Shown one piece after another: positions 25,273 through 32,387 of a stretch of DNA of 64,000 nucleotides. The position numbers and the translations under genes were made by a program. Below the pieces are notes generated by a model. That model had not been told where the DNA came from. It did no database searches and saw only the letters and a program-made list of their open reading frames with translations. The stretch's first letter is position 1, and each line of letters starts with the position of its first letter. The stretch is from JACWAE01 sp963847595 (GTDB taxonomy: Bacteria; Chloroflexota; Dehalococcoidia; SZUA-161): NCBI GenBank assembly GCA_963847595.1, contig CAWKAJ010000002.1, positions 1,488,001-1,552,000 on the forward strand. The letters run 5' to 3'.

Positions 25273-26784
25273 CTAACCTATCCTTACTTCATCCTGCGGG
25301 TACCTGTATGTACTCGGCTGCTGGCGCTGAGTGAGCGACAACACCAAAATAAGAGGCCCCAGCCTCCCGATAAACATAACAGCGGTAATAATCAACCGAC
25401 CCGCTACTGATAAATGAGAGGTTATCCCCGTTGATAGGCCAACGGTGCCAAAGGCAGATACAGTCTCAAACAGAAGATTGAGAAACCCGAATTTCTCGGT
25501 GATTGTCAGCACAAGAACTACAATGAAGATAAGAGTCAGAGCCAACATCACCAAAGCTAGCGCCCGGTGTATCTGCTGGTTAGTGAATTCCCTGCCGAAC
25601 GCTCCGGCGTGTTCGTTACCCCTGATTGTACTCCATATCGTGGCGACGAGCATGCCGAAGGTGTTGACTTTTATGCCTCCTGCAGTCGAGCCCGCAGCCC
25701 CGCCCACGAACATCAGAAGTATGGTAAAGAATTGCGAATATGTTTCCATACCGCCTATATTAATAGTGGAGAAGCCCGCAGTTCTCGGGGTCACAGATTG
25801 GAAGAAGGCATTGAGCAATTTATAAGGCACCGACATGGGACCCAGCGTAGCCGCGTTGCCGTACTCCGTTATTAGAAGTACTACAGTCCCCAACACCAGC
25901 AGCCCCAGAGTAGTGACCAGCACTATCTTGCTGTCGAGCAAAAGCCTGCCAAACCGCCGTACATTGATCACATCCGCTACAACCATGAAGCTGATGCCGC
26001 CGAGAATTATGAGCGCTGCGGTCGTCACTACCACTGTCGTATCCTTCTGATAGTCCAGCAAGCTTCGGAAGTTGCCGAAGAGGTCCAGCCCGCAATTGTT
26101 GAAAGCTGATACGGCGTGAAATACTGCCCTCCATGCAGCTGTCCCCGTCGGTTCTTCCACCGAGAATCGGATATAAAAGATCAAAGCCCCGATGGCTTCA
26201 ACTATAAAGGTAAAAATCAAAATCCTTCTCACCAGCTTGACCATGCCCCCCATCCTCTCCAACCCGAACGACTGCCCGATTAGCCACCTCTCCCGAATCC
26301 CAAGCCGGCGGCCCAGCAATAACAGCAACAGAGTGGCGCTGGCCATGAAACCCAGGCCGCCGAGTTGAATCAGTACCAGAATAACCCCCTGGCCGAAGCC
26401 GCTCCAGTAAGTCCCGGTGTCCACTACCGCCAGCCCTGTAACACATACTGACGAAGCTGCAGTAAACAGAGCGTTAACTGGAGAAGTAAACCCTCCCGCC
26501 CTGCTCGATACCGGCAGCACCAGCAGAATCATGCCCAGCACTATTACGCCGGCGAAGCCATATATCAATATCACAGGGGACAAGCCGGCGTGTCTGGGTC
26601 TGGGGATTGCCGGCAACGGGATCAACCACGGCCTGACCCTGGTAACTCTGAGGATCCTGTCTCCGGGCCTTGGCTTCCAAACCGGCGGTATCTCTGGCAG
26701 TTCCAGTCCGATGTCTTCTTTAGCAGATGACTTTAACCTGTCCTTCAGCCACCTGCCGATTTGTCCAATTTTCATATTGCCCAC
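25273..26784 (-). CDS. Potassium uptake membrane subunit, TrkH/KtrB type
   Basis: K+-translocating subunit with four MPM repeats. The selectivity-filter glycine segments are VCVTGLAVVDTG, FNNCGLDLFGN, TAGFSTINIG and FGTVGLSTGITS. About 503 residues from the GTG at 26784, chosen because GAGGT lies 6 nt upstream; an ATG at 26814 and one at 26775 are alternatives. The N-terminal 55 residues before the first membrane segment are charged (KDRLKSSAKEDIGLELPEIP). Operon with the RCK subunit downstream. Confidence 0.93.
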   Translation of the reverse strand: MGNMKIGQIGRWLKDRLKSSAKEDIGLELPEIPPVWKPRPGDRILRVTRVRPWLIPLPAIPRPRHAGLSPVILIYGFAGVIVLGMILLVLPVSSRAGGFTSPVNALFTAASSVCVTGLAVVDTGTYWSGFGQGVILVLIQLGGLGFMASATLLLLLLGRRLGIRERWLIGQSFGLERMGGMVKLVRRILIFTFIVEAIGALIFYIRFSVEEPTGTAAWRAVFHAVSAFNNCGLDLFGNFRSLLDYQKDTTVVVTTAALIILGGISFMVVADVINVRRFGRLLLDSKIVLVTTLGLLVLGTVVLLITEYGNAATLGPMSVPYKLLNAFFQSVTPRTAGFSTINIGGMETYSQFFTILLMFVGGAAGSTAGGIKVNTFGMLVATIWSTIRGNEHAGAFGREFTNQQIHRALALVMLALTLIFIVVLVLTITEKFGFLNLLFETVSAFGTVGLSTGITSHLSVAGRLIITAVMFIGRLGPLILVLSLTQRQQPSTYRYPQDEVRIG

Positions 26785-26875
26785 TATTTTACCTCTTTTG
26801 TCCATCAGAGTCATCCATCACATGGTAGAGTCATTTATGAACTCGGGAGTCCACAAGGGTAAAGGACTTTGAGTA

Positions 26876-26985
26876 CCAAATCCCCCTTTAGAAAAGGGGG
26901 ATACAGGGGGATTACGTAGGGGTGTTCAGAGGGGATTCGCCCCTCTGGTGGGAGTTTGGGGGATTCAGCGGGTTCAAAAGTGCTG
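26876..26985. repeat. Diverged copy of the G-rich hairpin repeat
   Basis: AAATCCCCCTTTagaAAAGGGGGAT, ACAGGGGGATT, then GTTCAGAGGGGattcGCCCCTCTGG and GGGGGATTCAGCGGGTT. The same blocks as at 4756 and 6146 are present but in a different order. It fills most of the space between the TrkH gene and the SemiSWEET gene; no other feature is seen in this 268-bp spacer. Confidence 0.7.
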
Positions 26986-27051
26986 CCAAACCTTCTCTCA
27001 ATAGCCCTTGACAGCCTGCAAGCAGCAGTCTAGCATGTTAGCTAATAACCA

Positions 27052-27318
27052 ATGAACGACATAGCTTGGTACGCTGTCGGTGCAGTAGCGGCGACTCTCA
27101 CCAGCTTCGGCTTCGTGCCGCAGATTGTGAAAATGTGGCAGACAAAGTCGGTCAAAGACGTAAGCCCCCTCACCCTTCTCCAGATGGTTGCCGGGGTATC
27201 GCTCTGGATAGTTTACGGGGTGCACATTGACAATTGGGTAGTAATAATCGCAAACCTCGTATCCTTTTCAACTCTCGCCATAGCCATTGCAATCTACCTT
27301 CATTACTTCAAGAAATAA
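27052..27318 (+). CDS. SemiSWEET sugar transporter
   Basis: Three-helix MtN3/PQ-loop protein of 88 residues that forms a homodimeric sugar facilitator. Helix 1 carries the PQ motif (FVPQIVKMWQTKSVKDVS), helix 2 is LLQMVAGVSLWIVYG and helix 3 is VIIANLVSFSTLAIAIAI. The asparagine near the end of the second helix region that binds sugar is present in IIANLVS. Length and topology are standard. No neighbour suggests the sugar. It converges with the small basic protein gene 4 nt downstream. Confidence 0.92.
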   Translation: MNDIAWYAVGAVAATLTSFGFVPQIVKMWQTKSVKDVSPLTLLQMVAGVSLWIVYGVHIDNWVVIIANLVSFSTLAIAIAIYLHYFKK

Positions 27319-27321
27319 CAG

Positions 27322-27600
27322 CTATGATAGCCCGCGTATCGCAATACGACGTAAGGTTGCCGCAGGTATAGACACGCCCCTTATCATAGCCCCGTCGTAA
27401 CCCCACCTCCGCCACAGGCTCCGGTGAAGTTTCAGCTCCCGCCGGATAAATTCTATCTCACTGTCCGAAAGCTGCCCCGCCCACCCCGGCTCAAGCAGCC
27501 TCCTGTCCGCATATGTCCTGATAGCTTCCATATCCTTCTTCCGTGTCTTGCCCCGGTTTGCGCTCTTCAATCCAGGTGCCTCAGTTTTCAGTGTCCGCAT
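27322..27600 (-). CDS. Small basic hypothetical protein (92 aa)
   Basis: No family recognised. Strongly basic, rich in Arg/Lys (ANRGKTRKKDMEAIR; IEFIRRELKLHRSLWRRWG), predicted helical, no membrane segment. The ATG at 27600 has GAAGGTG 7 nt upstream and lies 12 nt after the thioesterase stop, so it is probably the second gene of a two-gene unit. Nucleic-acid binding is a possible but unproved reading of the charge. Confidence 0.55.
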   Translation of the reverse strand: MRTLKTEAPGLKSANRGKTRKKDMEAIRTYADRRLLEPGWAGQLSDSEIEFIRRELKLHRSLWRRWGYDGAMIRGVSIPAATLRRIAIRGLS

Positions 27601-27612
27601 GGCACGACACCT

Positions 27613-28017
27613 TCAATCCCTCTTACCTTTGTAAATCGAGAACGTTCCCACCGCATTGGCCACCAGTTGTCCCCCGTTTTTTATCTCAGCTTCCATCACT
27701 GCAATCCTCTTACCCCTGTGAACAACTCTTGCCTCACAGGTTAGCGTGCCCGATGACACAGCCTTGAAATAGAATACGCTGGTCTCTATCGTCAGAAATA
27801 GCTCTCCTTCATCTACGAAAGAAAATAGCGCTGCACCCATACCCGAGTCAGCCAGGGTATAGAGCGCTCCCCCGTGCACGATGCCTGCGGCGTTCAGCAA
27901 CTTCTTGTCCACTTCCACGACGCAGTGGCTGTAACCTCCCTCGACCTTGGTAAAAGTCACCCCTACCAGGTCACGGAATGGACTGAAGCCCTTCCCCATG
28001 GGGAATCCCTTTGGCAT
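27613..28017 (-). CDS. PaaI-family hotdog thioesterase
   Basis: Acyl-CoA thioesterase of the single hotdog fold, 134 residues. The catalytic-loop motif GIVHGGALYTLADSGMGAAL (HGGxxxxxxD) is present, along with VVHRGKRIAVMEAEI in the C-terminal strand region. Members hydrolyse aromatic or short-chain acyl-CoA; the substrate is not specified by context. The ATG at 28017 has GGGAGGA upstream. Divergent from the DUF502-like gene. Confidence 0.9.
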   Translation of the reverse strand: MPKGFPMGKGFSPFRDLVGVTFTKVEGGYSHCVVEVDKKLLNAAGIVHGGALYTLADSGMGAALFSFVDEGELFLTIETSVFYFKAVSSGTLTCEARVVHRGKRIAVMEAEIKNGGQLVANAVGTFSIYKGKRD

Positions 28018-28155
28018 AAATACGTCCTCCCTGTCAGGTTATACTCGCACGGTATTACCCGTCAGCTTTTTGTGCTATTATACCATCGGTCGCAGTGGAA
28101 TACCGCAACTGATATCTCATGGGACTCGATGTCCCCTGAAATAGGTAGAAAATAA

Positions 28156-28851
28156 GTGAAGCTCCTGAGACGCCAACTGGGTTTCTTGCTATGGGGTTTC
28201 GTTCTCTGGCTTCCTATCGGCATAGCGCTTGTTATCGGCGTCCTCATCTTTGGCGATCTCGATAGTTTAGGGAAAGGGTTCCTCGGGATCTTTGTTCCCC
28301 AGCAGTTTGTGTACTCCGGTCTGGGAATAGCCTTCTGGTTTCTGCTCTTCTATGTGACCGGCCTCATCGCGCAAAGAACCACCATAGGCAACTTTCTTTG
28401 GGGGATACCATTCTTAGGCGCTATCTTCAAAAGAGGCGGCACGACAGTTACCCTCGATAACTTGCTCAATCTAAGCCCCTGCTTATGCCTGCGTTCTGAG
28501 ACCTGTATCTGCTATGCCTTTATACTCTGGGAGGAAAAGGTCAGGCTGGGTAGCGAGAAGGCCGATTTCGACCTGATAGATGTCTACCAGCCGCACCCGC
28601 CTGCCATAGTGACCGGCCGCGTCTTCTCAGTGAGGAAAGGGACGTTAATCAAGCTGGGCAACAAATCGAGCGACATTATCAATATCCTGCTCTACGGGCT
28701 GCGAAGGCCGCTGGAGCTTAAGTATCTCCCCTGGGAAGATGAGACCGAAGAGGAGTTCAAGGAAAGAGCCGAGCATTTTGGACTGGACATCGAACCCTCG
28801 CCCCTGATGCAGTCTGACCTGGACAAGATTGAAAGAACGAGGAGGCCATGA
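28156..28851 (+). CDS. DUF502-like membrane protein
   Basis: 231 residues. Two N-terminal membrane helices (about residues 10-32 and 52-72) are followed by a soluble beta-rich domain, the layout of the DUF502 family. The conserved P-G region after helix 2 (FLWGIPFLGAIF) is present and the family strand VTGRVFSVRKGTLIKLG is recognisable. This copy is more diverged than usual and has an unusual Cys-rich stretch (SPCLCLRSETCICYA). Function unknown. The last 4 nt overlap the next gene. Confidence 0.65.
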   Translation: MKLLRRQLGFLLWGFVLWLPIGIALVIGVLIFGDLDSLGKGFLGIFVPQQFVYSGLGIAFWFLLFYVTGLIAQRTTIGNFLWGIPFLGAIFKRGGTTVTLDNLLNLSPCLCLRSETCICYAFILWEEKVRLGSEKADFDLIDVYQPHPPAIVTGRVFSVRKGTLIKLGNKSSDIINILLYGLRRPLELKYLPWEDETEEEFKERAEHFGLDIEPSPLMQSDLDKIERTRRP

Positions 28852-29312
28852 TGAAGGCGAGCGAAGGAAAGCTGGGACGGGTCTTCGTGATACGGCTTGA
28901 GGACGGCGATGTGCTCCCCGGATGCATCGAGAAATTCGCCGAGGAGAAAGGCATATCCGTAGGACACGCCATACTGGTGGGCGGCATCGGGGAGGGACAA
29001 ATCGTGGTCGGCCCCCGCTATTCTCATAAAATGCCGCCCGAACCCATGCTGCTGCCCATCAACGGCGCTCACGAGGTAGCCGGCGTGGGCGTGCTCGCCC
29101 CCGGCGAGGATGGCAAGCCCGTATTGCACATGCACGCCGCCCTGGGCCGCTCCGGACAGACCATGGCCGGCTGCCTGCGTCCCGGCGTCACCACCTGGAT
29201 AGTTGGCGAAGTGATACTCTATGAAATCCTCGGCGCTAAGGTCACCCGCATCAAAGACAAGAAGAGCGGCTTCGCCCTCCTCCAACCCGTAAAAGGCAAA
29301 TCCAAAATGTAG
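28848..29312 (+). CDS. PPC/DUF296 domain protein
   Basis: 154-residue protein of the plant-and-prokaryote-conserved (PCC/PPC, DUF296) fold, trimeric in known structures and fused to AT-hook motifs in plants. Diagnostic features are LEDGDVLPGCIEKFAEE, HAILVGGIGEG, and the histidine-containing VLHMHAALGRSGQTMAG. The bacterial function is unsettled. Starts by 4-nt overlap (ATGA) with the membrane protein gene, so the two are co-translated. Confidence 0.88.
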   Translation: MMKASEGKLGRVFVIRLEDGDVLPGCIEKFAEEKGISVGHAILVGGIGEGQIVVGPRYSHKMPPEPMLLPINGAHEVAGVGVLAPGEDGKPVLHMHAALGRSGQTMAGCLRPGVTTWIVGEVILYEILGAKVTRIKDKKSGFALLQPVKGKSKM

Positions 29313-29469
29313 GGGCGGTTCATGAACCACCCCTGCCACGAAAACCGACCCACAAACCGGTGGGACAGACGCCCCCGTCTGTCCTTAATATTATTGTCCG
29401 ACCAACTCCCATATCATCCCAAGCCCACAATCCAACAATTGTAGGGGCGACCCAACGGGTCGCCCCTAC
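29309..29469. repeat. Cluster of three palindromic repeats downstream of the AIPR gene
   Basis: 29309-29338 (TGTAGGGGCGGTTCATG, then GAACCACCCCT), 29359-29384 (GGTGGGACAGACGCCCCCG, then TCTGTCC) and 29441-29469 (GTAGGGGCGACCC-AAC-GGGTCGCCCCTAC; 13-bp arms). The first overlaps the end of the PPC gene by 4 nt. They separate the conserved genes from the AIPR gene. The linkers here differ from those of the 81-bp arrays. Confidence 0.8.
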
Positions 29470-29503
29470 TGTTCCCTCTGTTTGCAAATCTGAGTCGCCT
29501 CTA

Positions 29504-30706
29504 CTAAGGCTTATTTGATGAGTATTTGGTATAGAAGTGTATAGCCACTGTTTTATACATATTGTCCCAGTGGTTCTCATCCTTACCAATTGGATTCGGC
29601 TTTCTTCCATAAGTGAGGCTGGTTTTGTACGTTGTCGCCACAAGATCAGGAGCTACTTCGTCAAAGAAGGACTTTACCTCATCGAAGGATTTCAATTTCC
29701 ACGAGTAGACATTCTCCCCGGGCTTCTGTTCGACCAGGAACCTCATTGCTCCGAGCATGGGGTATAAAGCGCCATCATATAGTCTGTAGGTCTCTTCTTC
29801 GCCCGTGAAGATATATTTGTAGCTACCCCTTTTCTTTACGGCATATACTCCTTTCATAGCAGCTGCCCTGCCGCCCATTACGTCGTTATAACGCACTCTG
29901 CTTCGAATATTTACATAATCGTACAGACGCAGGATGTCTATCAAAATGGGCTTGAGCATCTTGAATGAATCTTTATCGTCTTTATACAATGCCAAGCATT
30001 TTGCTTTGGAGACATACGCCTCCTTGGGGTGCTGCGGATAGGGGAATTTGTTGACGTTGAATATGGTCATCAGCCCGATAATATCCCTAATGTCATACTC
30101 ACCCTCCTCATTCTGCTTATAGGATATTTGCTCACCGAATTTGGTCTTCTTCAGGGTTTCTTTCACCCATTCAAACTCACGCTCCAAATTCATCAGGCTG
30201 ACATCATCAACTTGAACTGCGGTGTTAAGTCCACCTGTAATATCCGGTCCCATTTCTTGTGGAATGCCAGTGAGTACCTCGAACTTCACATACTGGCCTT
30301 CTGGACAAGTTCCCTCATCCTGCGCATCCAAAATTATCTGGTAGGTGTGCGCTCCATCTGCTATGCCATCGCCCTGCCCTATATACACAGTGGCAGTCTT
30401 TTTGTCTGCGCTGTACTCAACATGATGAGCCAAAAGTGTGATACCTTTGTTTTTTAGGTGAAACGATAGGTCATCAGCATTATCCAAGCTCTTCCTCACG
30501 TCCTTGTATATACCTTTGTCAGTCCTTTGTGCTCTTGGATTCGGAGCTTTGGAGATACCTTTGGGAACATCTATTGCTCGGCTTATAAGGACGTGATGCT
30601 CAATGTGCAATGGGTCGCCCTCTGGGCTCTGATTCAATGGATCTGGATAGTGGCGAGAGTATTCGGCTTTAATTGTTGTTTTCTCGAGATTTTTTATACT
30701 TACCAT
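29504..30706 (-). CDS. AIPR-family protein (abortive phage infection type)
   Basis: 400 residues. The AIPR core is visible as FHLKNKGITLLA (residues 82-93, the N-x-GIT block) followed by DGIADGAHTYQIILDA (residues 113-128, the IVNGxQT-like block). The remainder is mixed alpha/beta with no membrane segment. AIPR proteins include a lactococcal abortive-infection protein and often occur beside restriction or phage-resistance genes; molecular activity is not established. The sequence is visibly more AT-rich than its neighbours, and the gene stands alone between palindromic repeats, both suggesting transfer. GGAG lies 7-8 nt before the ATG at 30706. Transcription seems to start at 30906-30934 and must pass an intrinsic terminator at 30772-30809 to reach it. 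Confidence 0.7.
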   Translation of the reverse strand: MVSIKNLEKTTIKAEYSRHYPDPLNQSPEGDPLHIEHHVLISRAIDVPKGISKAPNPRAQRTDKGIYKDVRKSLDNADDLSFHLKNKGITLLAHHVEYSADKKTATVYIGQGDGIADGAHTYQIILDAQDEGTCPEGQYVKFEVLTGIPQEMGPDITGGLNTAVQVDDVSLMNLEREFEWVKETLKKTKFGEQISYKQNEEGEYDIRDIIGLMTIFNVNKFPYPQHPKEAYVSKAKCLALYKDDKDSFKMLKPILIDILRLYDYVNIRSRVRYNDVMGGRAAAMKGVYAVKKRGSYKYIFTGEEETYRLYDGALYPMLGAMRFLVEQKPGENVYSWKLKSFDEVKSFFDEVAPDLVATTYKTSLTYGRKPNPIGKDENHWDNMYKTVAIHFYTKYSSNKP

Positions 30707-30771
30707 CTTCTTCTCCTTCTAGTTTTTCGTTTGTCCAAACCTTAAACTTAGTTGTTCCCCCGTCCGGGGCC

Positions 30772-30809
30772 TAAAATAAAAACCCACCTTCAAGAGCGAA
30801 GTGTGGGTT
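30772..30809 (-). terminator. Intrinsic terminator between RNA leader and AIPR gene
   Basis: On the minus strand: AACCCAC, a bulged A, CTTC, loop GCTCTT, GAAG, GTGGGTT, then TTTATTTT. That is an 11-bp stem with one bulge followed by a T-run. It is oriented to stop transcription about 66 nt before the AIPR start codon. Confidence 0.85.
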
Positions 30810-30811
30810 CT

Positions 30812-30843
30812 TTAAGGCAAATTCACATTATCATCACCTCCTT
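30812..30843 (-). promoter_or_regulatory. Perfect Shine-Dalgarno with start-stop codon pair
   Basis: AAGGAGGTGAT (30843-30833), a full match to the 16S rRNA 3' end, is followed at ideal spacing by ATG (30828-30826) and immediately by TGA (30825-30823). A GTG at 30826-30824 would instead give a four-codon peptide (GTG AAT TTG CCT TAA). Either way translation ends just before the terminator stem. Confidence 0.6.
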
Positions 30844-30905
30844 TTCAGGTCATCCAACCTACAAGGAACACTGGCGAGTCCACGCCTCAAAAACAACTTG
30901 CGATT

Positions 30906-30934
30906 ATCTTAAACTATTTATTCTTTTTTGTCAA
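30906..30934 (-). promoter_or_regulatory. Promoter for the RNA leader / AIPR gene
   Basis: On the minus strand a perfect TTGACA (30934-30929), a 17-nt AT-rich spacer and TAAGAT (30911-30906). The expected start point is near 30899, about 190 nt before the AIPR ATG. Confidence 0.75.
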
Positions 30935-30983
30935 GCCCCTTTATAGCACCAGTAGGTGGGTGAAGCGTAGCGAAATCCACCGC

Positions 30984-31011
30984 GTAGGGGCGTTCAATTG
31001 AACGCCCCTAC
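30984..31011. repeat. Perfect 28-bp GTAGGGGC palindrome
   Basis: Arm GTAGGGGCGTTCAA, perfectly self-complementary, identical over 28 bp to the copy at 59671-59698. It lies just upstream of the AIPR promoter and downstream of the HtrA stop codon. A second short hairpin (GTGGGTGAAGCG...AAATCCACC) sits next to it at 30956-30981. Confidence 0.85.
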
Positions 31012-31031
31012 ATTAATTACAGAACCTACTC

Positions 31032-31047
31032 TGTCCAGCCTTGTCCA
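31032..31047 (-). repeat. Two direct repeats of the GGACAAG type
   Basis: On the minus strand GGACAAGGct and GGACAG at a 10-bp step, 6 nt after the HtrA stop. Related to the three-copy sets at 22683, 34464 and 46724. Confidence 0.45.
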
Positions 31048-31052
31048 GGGGG

Positions 31053-32102
31053 CTATTCCTTGTACTCCGCAGGCGTCACAGTCATCTCAAGCCTTGTGGT
31101 GAAGTTCCGCAGCACCACCATGTCCAGCCTCTTGCCGATAACGTCCCCGGTCAGCATGTGGTGTATGTCGTCCACGCCAGCCACCGGCTCCTGTCCCAGC
31201 GAGATGATAATGTCGCCCTCCCTCAAGCCCGCAGCCTGGGCCGGGCTGTTGGGTGCCACGTTCATCACCTGCACGCCTGACTCGTTCTTCAGCAGGTAAT
31301 ACCTCACCACCCGCACCGGCAGCGGCACCATCTGCCCCGAGATGCCCAGATAGCCCCGGGTAATCTTGCCCTCCCTGATGAGCACGCTCACCACCCAGCG
31401 CAGCGTGTTCACCGGTATAGAGAAGCAGATACCCTGCGCGAACTGGATAATCGCCGTATTGATGCCCACCACCAGGCCCCGCGAGTCCACCAGCGGCCCG
31501 CCGCTGTTGCCCGGATTGAGCGCAGCATCCGTCTGTATCATGTTCTCGATAAGCCTGCCGCTGCGGCTGCGCAGAGAGCGTCCCAGTGCGCTCACCACCC
31601 CTGCGGTGACCGTGCTCTGGAAGCCCAGCGGGTTGCCGATGGCGATGACCATCTGCCCCACCTTCAGCTTGCTCGAATCGCCCAGTTGCGCTATGGGCAG
31701 GCCCGAACCCGTAACCCTCACCAGAGCCAGGTCCGTAGCCGAGTCCTGGCCCACCAGATGAGCGCTGTAATCGCTGCCGTCCGCCAGACTCACCTCTATC
31801 TCGCCCGCCCCTTCCACGACGTGGCTGTTGGTCACCACATACCCGTCGGGAGCTATGATCACCCCCGATGCGCTGCCTTCCCCCTCATTCGGCCATCTCC
31901 GGGGACGGTCCGAAGCCTTCTTCCTCACCCGTATGCTCACCACCGCAGGGCCCACCCTGGCCACCACGTTTGTCACAGCTTTAGAATAGGCATCCAGGAA
32001 GTCTGCCCCTTCCTCGAAAGAGGATGGCGCCGGCTTCTCCGCCTCCGCAGCAGCCGGGTAATCTAAAAACTTAAGTTCGAAATCCGATTGTCCGCTAACC
32101 AC
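31053..32102 (-). CDS. HtrA/DegP-like serine protease with PDZ domain
   Basis: S1C trypsin-fold protease of 349 residues with one PDZ domain. Triad: His in VVTNSHVVEG, Asp in SATDLALVRV, Ser in PGNSGGPLVDSRG. The PDZ domain begins near GVQVMNVAPNSPAQAAGLREGDII. The N-terminal 45 residues (MVSGQSDFELKFLDYPAAAE...) contain no signal peptide or membrane anchor, so this copy is predicted to be cytoplasmic, unlike most HtrA proteins, unless the true start lies further upstream. Its role would be degradation or holding of damaged proteins. Confidence 0.93.
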   Translation of the reverse strand: MVSGQSDFELKFLDYPAAAEAEKPAPSSFEEGADFLDAYSKAVTNVVARVGPAVVSIRVRKKASDRPRRWPNEGEGSASGVIIAPDGYVVTNSHVVEGAGEIEVSLADGSDYSAHLVGQDSATDLALVRVTGSGLPIAQLGDSSKLKVGQMVIAIGNPLGFQSTVTAGVVSALGRSLRSRSGRLIENMIQTDAALNPGNSGGPLVDSRGLVVGINTAIIQFAQGICFSIPVNTLRWVVSVLIREGKITRGYLGISGQMVPLPVRVVRYYLLKNESGVQVMNVAPNSPAQAAGLREGDIIISLGQEPVAGVDDIHHMLTGDVIGKRLDMVVLRNFTTRLEMTVTPAEYKE

Positions 32103-32166
32103 AGCTTTCTCACCTCCGATTCCATGTTACCCCAACAACGCCTGCAGCGCAATCAAGCCGTCCGTA

Positions 32167-32195
32167 TGTCATTCTGAGCTTTAGCGAAGAATCTC
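32167..32195. repeat. ATTCTGAG...AATCTCAG dispersed repeat
   Basis: GTCATTCTGAGctttagcGAAGAATCTCAG resembles a repeat found widely in bacterial intergenic DNA (general recollection). CTGAG and CTCAG form a short stem. The rest of the 285-bp space from 32102 to 32388 holds only the promoter at 32320-32348. Confidence 0.5.
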
Positions 32196-32319
32196 AGTAC
32201 TTGCAGCTAAGCTATCATCAGAGCCCCGGCAGTCATCATCCTGAAACCAGTGACCTTAGACGAAACGAGCAGCGCAACCGAACCACGAACAACCGTTTCC
32301 CTCTTTCTTATTTCCCCCC

Positions 32320-32348
32320 TTGATTCTCGCGGTAGCGCCCCCTATAAT
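32320..32348 (+). promoter_or_regulatory. Promoter for the duplicated-domain protein gene
   Basis: TTGATT (32320-32325) and a perfect TATAAT (32343-32348), 17-nt spacer, about 40 nt before the GTG start at 32388. Confidence 0.7.
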
Positions 32349-32387
32349 CTCGATAGACAAAAGCCGTCTGCACAGGGGGAGGCGGTC

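Larger units (their letters stand above)
30772..30899 (-). ncRNA. Candidate structured small RNA or attenuator leader before the AIPR gene
   Basis: From the inferred start near 30899 to the T-run ending near 30772 the minus strand gives about 128 nt: hairpin 1 GGCG-tggact-CGCC (30873-30886); hairpin 2 AGGT-tggatg-ACCT (30847-30860), extendable by CCTT/AAGG so that it would cover part of the Shine-Dalgarno; the perfect AAGGAGGTGAT; ATG-TGA; and an intrinsic terminator. No long reading frame exists. The layout promoter / short RNA / terminator / defence-like gene resembles type III toxin-antitoxin loci, but no tandem repeats are present. An attenuator is the main alternative. I recognise no known RNA family. 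Confidence 0.5.
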
